NCBI GenBank assembly: GCA_004000155.1 | Contig: RCSS01000445.1 | Coordinates: 1 to 28,397 of the forward strand | From: Tubulinosema ratisbonensis | Taxonomy: Eukaryota; Microsporidia; Tubulinosematidae | DNA length: 28,397 bases | Reading direction: 5' to 3' | Shown: positions 1-8,365 of the stretch, piece after piece | Layout: the number at the start of each line of letters is the position of its first letter | Numbering within the stretch: position 1 is the first letter of the stretch | Translations under genes and position numbers: made by a program | The notes under the pieces: generated by a model | The model's input: only the letters and a program-made list of their open reading frames with translations | What the model was told of the DNA's origin: nothing | Databases searched by the model: none

Positions 1-106
1 TGCTTTTAATTATTTTAAAATAATAGATTATTAAAATTAAAATATATAAAAAATCATAAAACTATTTTATTTAAACTGCAATTCCAGACACAAAAAACCA
101 ACAAAA

Positions 107-1001
107 CTAATATTCAATAGGGTAAACTTCCCTAATACAGCTAAAAAACATTTCTAGATCACAATCAAAGCGCTGCCTCCACATAATTTATTTGAGATGT
201 GCTGATAAAGTGGATCTGTGTGTTCCATATCGGACTTTATGTGCAGTTTTTTTCTTCTGCCACATACTCTAGATATGGTTTGAAGTAACACCAGTTACTG
301 GGTCTATAAAGTTAGTACAATGGTTAACAGTACCATGTGTATAACCAATACGTGAAAGAGCAGTATATATCTGAGCTCCATCAGAATATATAATAGAATC
401 TGGCCTTATATGCTCCAAAATAATGGGGAATATTGATTCCCTAGTACAATCTAGAACAGCATACATAAAGCCGACATCCTGCTTTACGTCGTAGTTACCA
501 AACACCAATTGTGGACTTACACGACGCTTTCTGTTGTATTTTCGACGGACTAACATCATCTAGTCTACTTCCACAAATTTTCCTATACCACCTATTATCG
601 CAGTATGGTTTAGGAAATACGTATCACAGATTTCTCTGCAATACTAGACCCAGTCTACAACGGTTTTGTTTAGTGTAATACTACACTTTCTTTTTAAAGC
701 TTCAAGCGAGGTCTTTTTATATACAAAATGATATATAAAAAGAAGGATCTGCTGGATTGTGAGACGAGATCCCTTTCTCACAAATGCTTCCTTTCTGCAA
801 GTTTTTACGTTGCATCAGAAATAATACCCATTATTTTCCTGCCTTTACTATGTCTAAAGGCGCCTCTTTGCCGCAACACGCAAAACGGCTCTTGAGCAGT
901 CTGTTGTCTGTGCAAAGGATATTGCCTTTCCTCGGTTCCTATTAACTTATAGAAAGCCTTGTCGTTGAGGAAACTAACGGAGAATCTGTGTGTCAAAAGG
1001 C
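107..1001 (-). pseudogene. Decayed ISXO2-like (IS1595-type) transposase
   Basis: A DDE transposase relic readable almost end to end on the minus strand. An N-terminal part (996-808) is followed by a one-base frameshift near 808-805, then a helix-rich middle part, then the catalytic core. Visible hallmarks are VEVD just before a TAG (562-560), RRKYNRKR, the second acidic block YSDGAQIYTALSRIGY, and the VNHCTNFIDPVTG block leading to a TAG (271-269) followed by SMW, where the family has an E..W signature. Further in-frame stops lie at 646-644 (TAG) and 190-188 (TAA); the natural end is a TAG at 109-107. No ATG begins the N-terminal part, although a TTG sits where an ATG would be expected. ISXO2-like transposases are known in several microsporidia. 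No terminal inverted repeats were recognised. The family call is firm; the gene cannot make a functional transposase. Confidence 0.9.
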
Positions 1002-2210
1002 CTAAAAAATAATTAATTAAATATAAAATTCAGGTTTTAATAAAAAATTTTGTTATTATTTAATTTATTGTTTTATTAATTTATTATTTATTTATTTTTT
1101 TATTAATTTTTTTTTATTTTTTAATTAATTATTAATTAAGTTTTTATTAAAATTAAAAAGGTGGGAAAAAAGGAGAAGTATCTAATCTTTATTCAAAGGA
1201 GGTTCTATAACAAATTTATATAAAATTAATGTCAATTATCAATGCTCAGCTGCTTAATAAAAAATAAATTAATTTTTTTAAAAATATTTAAACTTTATTT
1301 TAGTTCTTTTATCAAAGAATAAAATTAAAAAAGTTTATTTTGATTGAATTTCTTTCATCTTAATTTTATAATAAAATAGAGAACATTAAAAAAATAATGT
1401 AATTGGTGTAGCAGTAGGAGTTGACTGAAGAATATGTGTTTTAAATAGATTGAATAAATCTTTTGTTTATTAATGATTTCTTCTCTGTTATACATGAGCA
1501 TATTTATATTCAAAAAAATATAAATAAAAAAAATTAAAAAATTTTGAAAGTGGGTCTAAAAGGTTATTTTTTAAAGATATAAAAGTAGTATTATTTATTT
1601 CTTATGTCTTTATAATATATTTACCAATAAAAAAATCTTTTACATAATTTTATACAAAAATAAACCATCCTTTATTTATGCAATTTTAAAATAAAACAAC
1701 TTATAAATATTAATTTTTCAAAAAATTAATTATTATTAAACTTTATTAAATATTTTTTAATCCTTAATTCTTCTAAAAAATTAAAAAAGACAAGAATCCA
1801 AGTAAATTTATTTATTTAATTACTAAAATTTTTTTTGCTTTTTCTAAACTTTGGTTAGCAACAATTTATGTCTTACATATAAATTTGAGTTTTATAGTTG
1901 TTTATTGAAAAAAAAGCATAAATTTTTAGTTATAAGATTACATTTTTTTAAATATTTTTAATTTTAATATGTTTTAATATTAAATTTATTTTAATTTAAT
2001 ATGTTTTTTACTTTAATATTAAAATAAAAAATATTCAAAATAAATTAAAAAATTAAGGTAATTTTAATAAAATTATTTCTTTACAAGGTTCATTAAAAAA
2101 GGTTAATCATAAATATGTTAAAAAAGTAAAAATAATTTTAATTTTATGAATTTAATTGGTTAGTTAAATATCTTACAATTATATCTTTATAATTTATTAT
2201 TTAAATATAA
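1002..2210. other. A+T-rich spacer, nothing recognised
   Basis: About 1.2 kb of nearly pure A/T low-complexity sequence; 1020-1160 is mostly T runs and TTTATT/TTAATT motifs. A slightly G-richer patch near 1158-1205 holds no readable frame of useful length. No RNA gene, repeat pair or coding remnant was recognised. The upstream control region of the kinase gene at 2225 must lie at its right end. Confidence 0.6.
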
Positions 2211-2213
2211 CCC
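2211..2213 (+). promoter_or_regulatory. CCC start-site motif of the kinase gene
   Basis: A CCC triplet in an otherwise A/T-only stretch, 11 nt before the ATG at 2225. CCC-like motifs close to the start codon are an established microsporidian transcription signal. The same motif lies next to the start codons of NMT and uL30 in this window. Confidence 0.5.
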
Positions 2214-2224
2214 TGTAAATTACC

Positions 2225-3358
2225 ATGCATAAAATAAAAGAAACACTCAAATCTTTCGAAGTGATCAGAAAAATAGGTTCTGGTTCATCAGCTAAGATTT
2301 ATTTACTAAAAAACAAAGAAACAAAAGGGTTTTGTGCTTTAAGAGAAGTAAAACTAAAAAGAAAAGAAGACTTGAAATTGTCTATGAATGAGACCAAGGC
2401 TTGTGGTTTGAAGCATAAAAATATTATTGAGTATGAATTTTTAGGAGTGTGTACCAGGCCAAAAGAATTAAAATATGTCTTGGATAAGTTTGAAGAAAAT
2501 AGTTACAGTGGAGGATTAGGAAAAGAGACTATTTTAAAAAGTGGTATTAAAATTGAGCATTCTTCTTCTCCTTTACAAATTGAAAAAGAGGTTGTAAAAC
2601 CAAAAAAGAAAAAAAACAGCAAATTTTTTCAGGAGAAACAAATTTTATCAAATTTAGAAAAAAATACAATTTTGTCAGAAAAAACCAACGGAAAAAATGT
2701 TTCTGCAAAACCTTATTACAGCTATTACCTCACCAGTTATTACAATTTTACTTTAAAAGACTACGTTGAGTTTAGAAATACCCAGTTTTTTGATAATAAA
2801 CACGCAACCTGTATTTCCTTCTCAAGCCAACCATTCGATTGCTTAGTTCCTTTTACTGACAATGAAGGAATAGAAAAACTTATCCCTGCTGAGTTTTTAG
2901 TTCATTCTTTTTCAAGTAAAAATACTTTAAACAAATCTTTTATTCATTTTTTGATAACAAATGTGATTGAAGGGGTAGAATATTTACATTCTAAAGGATT
3001 GGTACACACTGATATTTCATTATCAAACATTTTTATAGGAAATGAAAAGGATTACATTCCTAAATTAGGTGATTTTGGTGAAATACAAAGTATTGAAACA
3101 ACTGATAAAAAAGAAGATATTTACAGGTTAGGAATACTTTGGTTTGAATTATTATTTCCTATCAAAACAACCTCAGAAAAATTTCATATTTTGGAGAAAA
3201 TTAAAGAAACTAATTCTTTACCAAGTGAATTTGTAAATGCAAACAAAGGTGAGGCTAAAATTATTAAAATATGTTTAAGGAAAAATAAAAAGATTGGCAT
3301 TAAAAGGCTGTTAAAATTAATCAAAACATTTGAAAAAGAAAGTAACCTTTCTGAATAA
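2225..3358 (+). CDS. eIF2-alpha-kinase-like protein kinase, probable pseudokinase
   Basis: A 377-residue protein-kinase fold. The glycine loop is GSGSSA (18-23, third Gly replaced by Ala). The VAIK-type motif reads CALR, so the ATP-anchoring Lys is Arg40. A helix-C Glu lies near 56 and is followed by KHKNII. Residues about 80-160 form a charged, Lys-rich insert between the N-lobe strands, and the fold resumes at YYSYYLTSYYNFTLKDY. The catalytic loop HTDISLSN (261-268) keeps Asp263 and Asn268 but has Thr for Arg and Ser for the Lys. DFG (283-285) is intact and the activation segment is very short, with no APE. The lobe insert and the stretch DIYRLGILWFELLFP (298-312) resemble GCN2/PERK/HRI kinases; no eIF2-type regulatory domain is present. 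Loss of the VAIK Lys suggests weak or no phosphotransfer (inference). The gene is convergent with the E2 gene, with 9 bp between their stop codons. Confidence 0.75.
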   Translation: MHKIKETLKSFEVIRKIGSGSSAKIYLLKNKETKGFCALREVKLKRKEDLKLSMNETKACGLKHKNIIEYEFLGVCTRPKELKYVLDKFEENSYSGGLGKETILKSGIKIEHSSSPLQIEKEVVKPKKKKNSKFFQEKQILSNLEKNTILSEKTNGKNVSAKPYYSYYLTSYYNFTLKDYVEFRNTQFFDNKHATCISFSSQPFDCLVPFTDNEGIEKLIPAEFLVHSFSSKNTLNKSFIHFLITNVIEGVEYLHSKGLVHTDISLSNIFIGNEKDYIPKLGDFGEIQSIETTDKKEDIYRLGILWFELLFPIKTTSEKFHILEKIKETNSLPSEFVNANKGEAKIIKICLRKNKKIGIKRLLKLIKTFEKESNLSE

Positions 3359-3367
3359 ATTTTTTTA

Positions 3368-3844
3368 TTAAATTTGCTTGTACCAATTTTTATTGTGGTA
3401 TTTTTTTATATTTTCTTTTACTTTTTGTTTGTAAATTTCTTTATCACCCAAAAAAGCACTGTTAGCTTTGCTATTGGATGGTGAATGAGGGTTAGGATTA
3501 TTTAACAAATTTTGTAAAGCATAAAGTATGCTATAAATAGATAATTGAGGTTTCCACTTAGAACTAAGTAAATCCAAGCATACCACCCCATTATCATAAA
3601 TATTAGGATGAAACACATTATAATCAAACTGAGCCACTGGTGGTTTAAATGGATAATCATCTTTAAAAAATAGTTTTAATTTGAAATATCCTCCTCCGTA
3701 AATATCTGTTCCTGGAAACCCACAATGCCAAGTTTTTAAGTTTAAAGTACCGTTTTTCTCCTCTGGGTATGCATAAAATTTATATCCTCGTTTCTTACGT
3801 AAACTTTTTAGTTCAGCCAATAAGCGTTCGCTGAAAGTGCTCAT
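3368..3844 (-). CDS. UBC9: SUMO-conjugating E2 enzyme, UBC9-like
   Basis: A 158-residue single-domain E2, the usual UBC9 length. It has the N-terminal helix, the NGTLNLKTWHCGFPG strand pair typical of UBC9 rather than ubiquitin E2s, then FKDDYPFKPP (60-69), HPN (79-81) and the catalytic Cys89 in GVVCLDLL. The C-terminal part, NNPNPHSPSNSKAN onward, aligns with fungal UBC9. In the family this enzyme takes SUMO from the Aos1/Uba2 E1 as a thioester and passes it to substrate lysines, mainly in the nucleus. Oddity: between Cys89 and Trp97 it is two residues shorter than typical UBC9, lacking the acidic insertion and so resembling ubiquitin E2s there. A RAD6-like ubiquitin E2 is the alternative, less likely given the N-terminal half. 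The start is the first ATG in frame. Confidence 0.8.
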   Translation of the reverse strand: MSTFSERLLAELKSLRKKRGYKFYAYPEEKNGTLNLKTWHCGFPGTDIYGGGYFKLKLFFKDDYPFKPPVAQFDYNVFHPNIYDNGVVCLDLLSSKWKPQLSIYSILYALQNLLNNPNPHSPSNSKANSAFLGDKEIYKQKVKENIKKYHNKNWYKQI

Positions 3845-5412
3845 GGTAAAATAAATTAAATATTTTTTTTTAATTTATCAAATATAAATTTAAATTATAC
3901 ATTTATTTAATATTATTTTATATTTTTATTAATATTTATTTTTTATTCTAAAAAAATAATTAATTTTTTTTTTGTTTTATAAAAATAATTAATTTTAAAA
4001 TGACTTAAAGTTAGAATATTTAAATTTTTTTTTATAAATTATTTTTTGTGGAATGTAAATCATTAAACATCATTTTTATTCTAAAATATTAAAAAATTAA
4101 TTTTTATTTTTGATAATATAAATCTTTTATTTTTTGATTTATTAAAATAAGAGATTGTTTTTTTAAATCTAATATCAGAAAATAAAGTGAACTATAATTT
4201 GTTTTTGAAAGAATAAATAATCTGTCATATAAAAAAAATAATTTTTTTTTCTGGAAAACAATTTATATTTTTATAAATAAAAATTAAAATCTACAACTTT
4301 TAAAATAAAATAACTTAACAATGAAAAAAGCTATTTTAAAAAAAACCGTCTAATAAATTTTTAAAACGCACTGGATGTAATAGTGAATTATAAAATAAAT
4401 AAATTTTATAAATCAAAGTAAAAAATAAAATAAATAAAATTTTAATCATTTTTTAAGAATCTCATTTCTTAAACTTTAAAAAAATTATTAACTCAGCAGG
4501 CAAATTATATAAGTCTTATTTATTAATCTTTTCAAAAGTAATATTAATTGTTTAAAAATTCTTTCTTATTAAGTTATTTTTATTTTCTTTATATATTTTG
4601 ATAATAGATTCTTAATGAGATTAAAAAATAAGAAATATTGCCATAAAACATGATTCAATGTTTTTAATTCAAATCTTTTAAATAAAATGTAACTTTAAAT
4701 AAAAGAGCTTTACAAAATTTTTTTACTTTTAGCTTAAGTATTTACAAAAATCAAGAAAAAAAATGTTGTAGTTTATAAAACTTTCTCAACTTATAAACTT
4801 CTACAATAACAGACATATTACAACAGTATAAAATATCCTTAATCTTACATCAGTATCAATCTTTGTGGTTCTTGTTTTAACCTGAATCTTCATTGTCTTG
4901 CTTGTATGATACTATCTCCACACTTTAACACAAAAAAAAACATTTTATCTCTTTATTAGTAAAAATTTAAATATTTCATTCACAAATAATAATATTTTGT
5001 CTCTAAATGATATTCCAGCCAATTTTAAGAACACCTTTTTAAATAATCATTTACTATTTTTATGGCCATGTTGATCTTTTTCAATGAAGTAGTTGATTGA
5101 TATTCTTATTGTAATTAAAAATAAGATTTCTAGAGAAGAGCTACAATCTTTTTTAAATATCTTTAAATTGCATCTTGTCTCATTTCATTCAGAGATTCAT
5201 TTTGATACCATTATAGTACGTTTTTTTTTCAATCCTGTTTTTTACCAGATAGATTCCAATGATTTTGTTTGTAGTTTATTCTGCAATTGCAAATATTTTA
5301 AAAATTTTTGTCGGCTCTTATTCTTTATTATATGTTTCTATTTAATTTTCTTATCTTCGTTAAAAATTGTTTTAAAGCGAAAAGAATGATAACAAATTAA
5401 TTATTTATTTGG
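3845..5412. other. Long A+T-rich spacer without a recognised gene
   Basis: About 1.6 kb upstream of the E2 gene. Runs of A and T dominate. A patch at about 4790-4930 is less A/T-biased, but its readings on both strands are short and broken and match nothing I recognise. An open frame at 5093-5389 begins with TTG, has no ATG and is Phe/Ile-rich as expected by chance. This spacer is unusually long next to the 9-210 bp gaps elsewhere in the gene block. Confidence 0.5.
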
Positions 5413-5510
5413 TAGATCTTAGTATGTATTTTCCATTTTTAGGCAACAAAAAAATCTAACATCTAAATTTTTTATATTTATTTATAACTTTATTTATTTT
5501 TTTACCCCTA
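5413..5510 (+). repeat. Dispersed element A, copy 1
   Basis: The core AGATCTTAGTATGTATTTTC and the following CATTTTTAGGCAAC plus an A-run (5414-5455) match the cores at 24,714-24,750 and 28,239-28,281. Sixty-two bases beyond GGCAAC lies TTACCCCTA, a CCC-type start-site motif, matching ACTCCTAAGG and ACTCTTAAGG at almost the same spacing (68) in the other copies. The upstream hairpin of copies 2 and 3 is not evident here, so this copy is shortened or more diverged. It directly precedes the small reading frame at 5522, so the element may be the promoter and leader of a gene family or part of a mobile element. Confidence 0.65.
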
Positions 5511-5521
5511 GAAGAATTAAC

Positions 5522-5764
5522 ATGAGAAAATATAAAAAGAAAGAAGTTAATGAGAATATTTTATATTCTTATAATTTTCAAAACAAAACTTTATTGAATA
5601 ATTCTTCTAAACAAAGGAATTCATCAAGGATAGATCAATATTGTTTATTTTTTAGGATAAGTTGTATTTTCACAGACAAACTTCTAATTTTTCCCAAAAA
5701 TGTATTTTATTTTTTTTATGATTATAAATTGACAAGGGTACAATTTATAATCATAAAAAAATAA
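5522..5764 (+). CDS. Small unknown protein, possibly a gene fragment
   Basis: An 80-residue frame starting MRKYKKKEV, preceded by CCCC 13 nt upstream of its ATG; this spacing supports a real start. The first half is polar and rich in Lys and Asn, the second half rich in Phe and Ile. No domain was recognised. The last 17 codons are formed by the long inverted repeat at 5711-5761, which argues that the 3' end is not ancestral coding sequence. A very similar beginning (TTACCCC, a GAAGAA-rich leader, then ATGAGA) occurs at 21,545 before a frame of only 16 codons. The best reading is the 5' end of a member of a dispersed gene family, truncated here. Confidence 0.3.
   Translation: MRKYKKKEVNENILYSYNFQNKTLLNNSSKQRNSSRIDQYCLFFRISCIFTDKLLIFPKNVFYFFYDYKLTRVQFIIIKK
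5711..5761. repeat. Perfect 21-bp inverted repeat (hairpin)
   Basis: The arms 5711-5731 and 5741-5761 are perfectly complementary, T7 followed by ATGATTATAAATTG on the left arm, around the 9-nt loop ACAAGGGTA. This is the longest perfect stem I found in the window. It overlaps the end of the small frame at 5522-5764 and lies about 80 bp from the convergent stop codon of NMT. It could be a 3' processing or termination structure or a remnant of a small inverted-repeat element. Confidence 0.85.
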
Positions 5765-5845
5765 ATATCTATAAAAAAATAAATATTTGTAAAAATACTA
5801 AATTTTCATATAAAAATAGTATTTTAATCATTAATTAATAACCAA

Positions 5846-6892
5846 TCAATACATAACATAACTTATTTCTTTAATTTCAATATTTTCAGTCTTAAAATTA
5901 TAAAAATAATAATTTAACATCCCAGTTCCTTCCAAAAAATCATCATTTTTTACAAAACGAAGATTCTTTCCAAAGCCTAAACAATTTACCACATCTACAT
6001 TCTCTTCTTTTAGAAGTAAAAATGATTCATTTAGCAGTAATCTTATGTTATTAGAATACCAGCTGTGCAAATACGCAGCCTTTATTGATTGGTTAGAATA
6101 ATTTAAAAATGTACTTATCAAAAAATAAGAAATATACTCTTCTACTTTACCATCCTTCTTTAAAACATATGTTATGACTGAGTTATTTACAGGTAAAAAG
6201 ATTTTTTCTGCCTTTTCTAATGAAAGATACTCATAAATCTTCATATTTTTGTTATTTTGATGGTATAATTTTAATATCTGAGAAATGTCTTCTTTCGTAG
6301 GAATACTTAACTTTAACTCACTTTTTAATTCTGGTTCATCATAGTAAAACAGGTACTTCGACTCAATTAATTTTTTTGGGTTAATAGGTCTGTGGAAATA
6401 ATTAACTTTAACAAAACTAAAAGGAAATGATTTTCCACCAGTAAAAATAGCATGAAAAATGTTATTTTCGTTGGCAATAAAAGTCAGCTGACTTATCAAA
6501 AGTGGTGCTAATTTTTTATTTCTAAAATTTAGGTGTAAGCATAGAAAATTTACACCTAAAAATAACCTAATTTCTTTGTTAACGCATAAATTAACTTCAC
6601 TCCCAGAAATAAAACCTACCAACTCATTCAAATAAAATAAAACTAAACAATATTCCTTTTTACAATGATTAACAAGGTACCACTTTATAAACTCATCAGA
6701 ATATTCTAAAGATAAAGAAGAATCTATTTTATCTTTGTAATTATTTTTTATGAATTGTATTACTTCATTAAAATTCTCTTTTTCTAAATTTTTGATTGTA
6801 AACCCTTCAGGTAATTTTATTGGTTCTCTTTTCTTTTTTGTTATTTTATCTCCTGTTGGCTCATCTTTCCAGAAAGTAGAATCATTTTCCAT
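5846..6892 (-). CDS. NMT1: Glycylpeptide N-tetradecanoyltransferase (N-myristoyltransferase)
   Basis: A 348-residue NMT covering both GNAT-like halves. TFWKDEP near the N terminus matches the conserved FW motif. The myristoyl-CoA-binding core is recognisable in FLGVNFLCLHLNFRNKKLAP (111-130), matching the family's F-L-C-V-H and R-x-K-x-L-A-P motifs. The C-terminal signature GTGMLNYYFYN lies at 322-332. The enzyme transfers myristate from myristoyl-CoA to N-terminal glycines in the cytosol and at ribosomes. It is slightly shorter than fungal and animal enzymes because the basic N-terminal extension is minimal. It ends YVMY, whereas the family usually ends in a Leu whose terminal carboxylate acts as catalytic base. 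A CCC motif lies 2 nt upstream of the ATG. It is divergent from TAF11 across 210 bp. Confidence 0.95.
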   Translation of the reverse strand: MENDSTFWKDEPTGDKITKKKREPIKLPEGFTIKNLEKENFNEVIQFIKNNYKDKIDSSLSLEYSDEFIKWYLVNHCKKEYCLVLFYLNELVGFISGSEVNLCVNKEIRLFLGVNFLCLHLNFRNKKLAPLLISQLTFIANENNIFHAIFTGGKSFPFSFVKVNYFHRPINPKKLIESKYLFYYDEPELKSELKLSIPTKEDISQILKLYHQNNKNMKIYEYLSLEKAEKIFLPVNNSVITYVLKKDGKVEEYISYFLISTFLNYSNQSIKAAYLHSWYSNNIRLLLNESFLLLKEENVDVVNCLGFGKNLRFVKNDDFLEGTGMLNYYFYNFKTENIEIKEISYVMY

Positions 6893-6894
6893 TA

Positions 6895-6897
6895 GGG
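6895..6897 (-). promoter_or_regulatory. CCC start-site motif of NMT
   Basis: GGG on the plus strand, so CCC on the coding strand, in the context CTACCCTAATG just before the NMT start. It is the only C-run in the surrounding A/T sequence and fits the microsporidian start-proximal CCC signal. Confidence 0.55.
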
Positions 6898-6952
6898 TAG
6901 GAAAATAAATAAAAATAATAATAAAAATTAGATTTAATATTCTTAAAGCAAC

Positions 6953-7090
6953 ATAAAAATAATAAAAATAATAAAAATAATAGAAATAATAAAAATAATA
7001 AAAATAATAAAAATAATAAAAATAATAGAAATAATAAAAATAATAAAAATTAAAAAAATAATAAAAATTAAAAAAAGAAATAATAAAAAT
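6953..7090. repeat. AAAAATAAT microsatellite in the NMT/TAF11 divergent spacer
   Basis: About 140 bp of imperfect tandem 9-mers (AAAAATAAT, with occasional AGAAATAAT variants recurring at intervals). It fills most of the spacer between the divergent NMT and TAF11 start codons. It ends about 12 bp before the TAF11 ATG, so the promoters of both genes must lie in or beside the repeat. Confidence 0.9.
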
Positions 7091-7102
7091 TAAATATTTT
7101 TT

Positions 7103-7507
7103 ATGGATTTAAGCAGTGAAACACATTCCTCAAATGAAAACTCAGACTCATCTACAAATTTTCAACAATCTCAACCACATTACTCATTGATAACATCACT
7201 AAACCAGGAAGAACAGGAAAGATATAAAGCATTTAGAGAGGCTGGTTTAAAAAGAAATATGATGAAAAGATTCTGTTTTGAGGTAATAAACCAGAGCTGT
7301 AACCCAAAATTTATCATTGCAATGTGTGGACTGGGAAAAGTGTTTGTTGGTGAGCTGATAGAAGAAGCTGTTTGTATTCAAAAAGAGATGAATGAAGAAG
7401 GACCACTTAAACCAAGCCATATACATGAAGCTTTTAGGAGAATTTATAAAAATAACCCAAATGTAAAAGGAAAGATTGAAGATGTTTGGAACGAAGATTT
7501 TATTTGA
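7103..7507 (+). CDS. TAF11: TFIID subunit TAF11
   Basis: A 134-residue TAF11 (TAFII28-like) protein. An acidic, Ser/Asn-rich N-terminal tail (1-32) precedes the histone fold at about 34-116: QEEQERYKAFREAGLKRNMM, then the central helix IIAMCGLGKVFVGELIEEAV (71-90), then LKPSHIHEAFRRI (102-114). These follow the family pattern of IAM.G..KVFVGE..EEA and L.P.H..EA.RR. TAF11 pairs with TAF13 and contacts TBP and TFIIA during RNA polymerase II initiation. The protein is shorter than animal and fungal forms because the N-terminal tail is reduced. It is followed on the same strand, after 58 bp, by the Air-like gene. Confidence 0.93.
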   Translation: MDLSSETHSSNENSDSSTNFQQSQPHYSLITSLNQEEQERYKAFREAGLKRNMMKRFCFEVINQSCNPKFIIAMCGLGKVFVGELIEEAVCIQKEMNEEGPLKPSHIHEAFRRIYKNNPNVKGKIEDVWNEDFI

Positions 7508-7565
7508 ATTTTGACAGGAAAATTTTGTTAAATTTTTAATAAATTTTTAAAAAAATTAAAATTTT

Positions 7566-8198
7566 ATGAAGCAAAAAACTCTTTTTTCTTTCTTAACCAA
7601 AGAGAATGAAATTCTTTTAGATTCTCCTGCTGTGTTAAAATTTACCAATAATTTTATGCATGAAAACACTTATGAGTCTGACCAAAAGCTTATTTCTTTA
7701 CTTTACCACTCTCCAGACGTACAAACAGTTAAACTGGTCTCTGACAAAGAGAATGATTCAGTTATAAAGAGATATTACTTAGACACAACACTTTGTTACA
7801 CTTGTGGTCAGATTGGTCACACAGAAAGAAAATGTAGAAGGAATTTAGACCCATTCTGTGTGCTGTGTACAGGTGCGCATACCAAATCTAGCTGTCCAAT
7901 GAAGGTTTGTAATAAATGTAATTTGTTAGGACATACTTTTAAAGAATGTAAAGAAGAAAGTGATCCTAAAAGGTTTAAGAAGTGTGTTTACTGTGTGAAT
8001 GAACACACTGAAAGTGATTGTCCTATTTGGAGACAATATATTTTTAAGGATGATACTTTTGTTAAACCATTAAGTATTAAAGGATGTACTAATTGTGGGT
8101 CTAACAATCATTTTGTGGATGATTGTAGAACTAAAAAAAGTAAGTTTTCCATTTTTACATCTGATTATAAAAATGTAAGTAATTTTTTTAAAAAATAA
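7566..8198 (+). CDS. Zinc-knuckle RNA-binding protein, Air1/Air2-like (TRAMP complex)
   Basis: A 210-residue protein with five CCHC zinc knuckles: CYTCGQIGHTERKC (77-90), CVLCTGAHTKSSC (98-110), CNKCNLLGHTFKEC (115-128), CVYCVNEHTESDC (140-152) and CTNCGSNNHFVDDC (174-187). The second and fourth have short CX2CX3HX5C spacing. CPIWRQYIF (152-160) lies between knuckles 4 and 5, where Air1/Air2 carry the WR-containing linker that binds the poly(A) polymerase Trf4. Number, order, spacing and linker support an Air-type subunit of TRAMP, which tags nuclear RNAs for exosome decay. The N terminus QKTLFSFL (3-10) and the C-terminal YKNVSNFFKK both resemble PCNA-interacting (PIP) motifs, which is unexpected. 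A generic CCHC nucleic-acid-binding protein is the alternative. Confidence 0.82.
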   Translation: MKQKTLFSFLTKENEILLDSPAVLKFTNNFMHENTYESDQKLISLLYHSPDVQTVKLVSDKENDSVIKRYYLDTTLCYTCGQIGHTERKCRRNLDPFCVLCTGAHTKSSCPMKVCNKCNLLGHTFKECKEESDPKRFKKCVYCVNEHTESDCPIWRQYIFKDDTFVKPLSIKGCTNCGSNNHFVDDCRTKKSKFSIFTSDYKNVSNFFKK

Positions 8199-8365
8199 AT
8201 AAATTTTTTATTATAATTTAATAAAATTTTATTATTTATTTTTTTTAACTTTGATTTTAAAATATTTTTCTATTTTATTTTTAAAATTTCTATTTTTCAA
8301 AAATAAATTAAAATATTTCTTTTTTATGCGTTTAAATTTTTTAAAAATAAATAATTAAATTTGAT

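Noticed and set aside
805..996. A separate small gene with RQQTAQEPFCVLRQRGAF
   Set aside because: It is the N-terminal part of the same decayed transposase, split off by a frameshift.
5093..5389. Plus-strand frame of 98 codons
   Set aside because: Starts with TTG, contains no ATG, lacks a CCC motif and has the Phe/Ile/Asn composition expected from random A/T-rich DNA.
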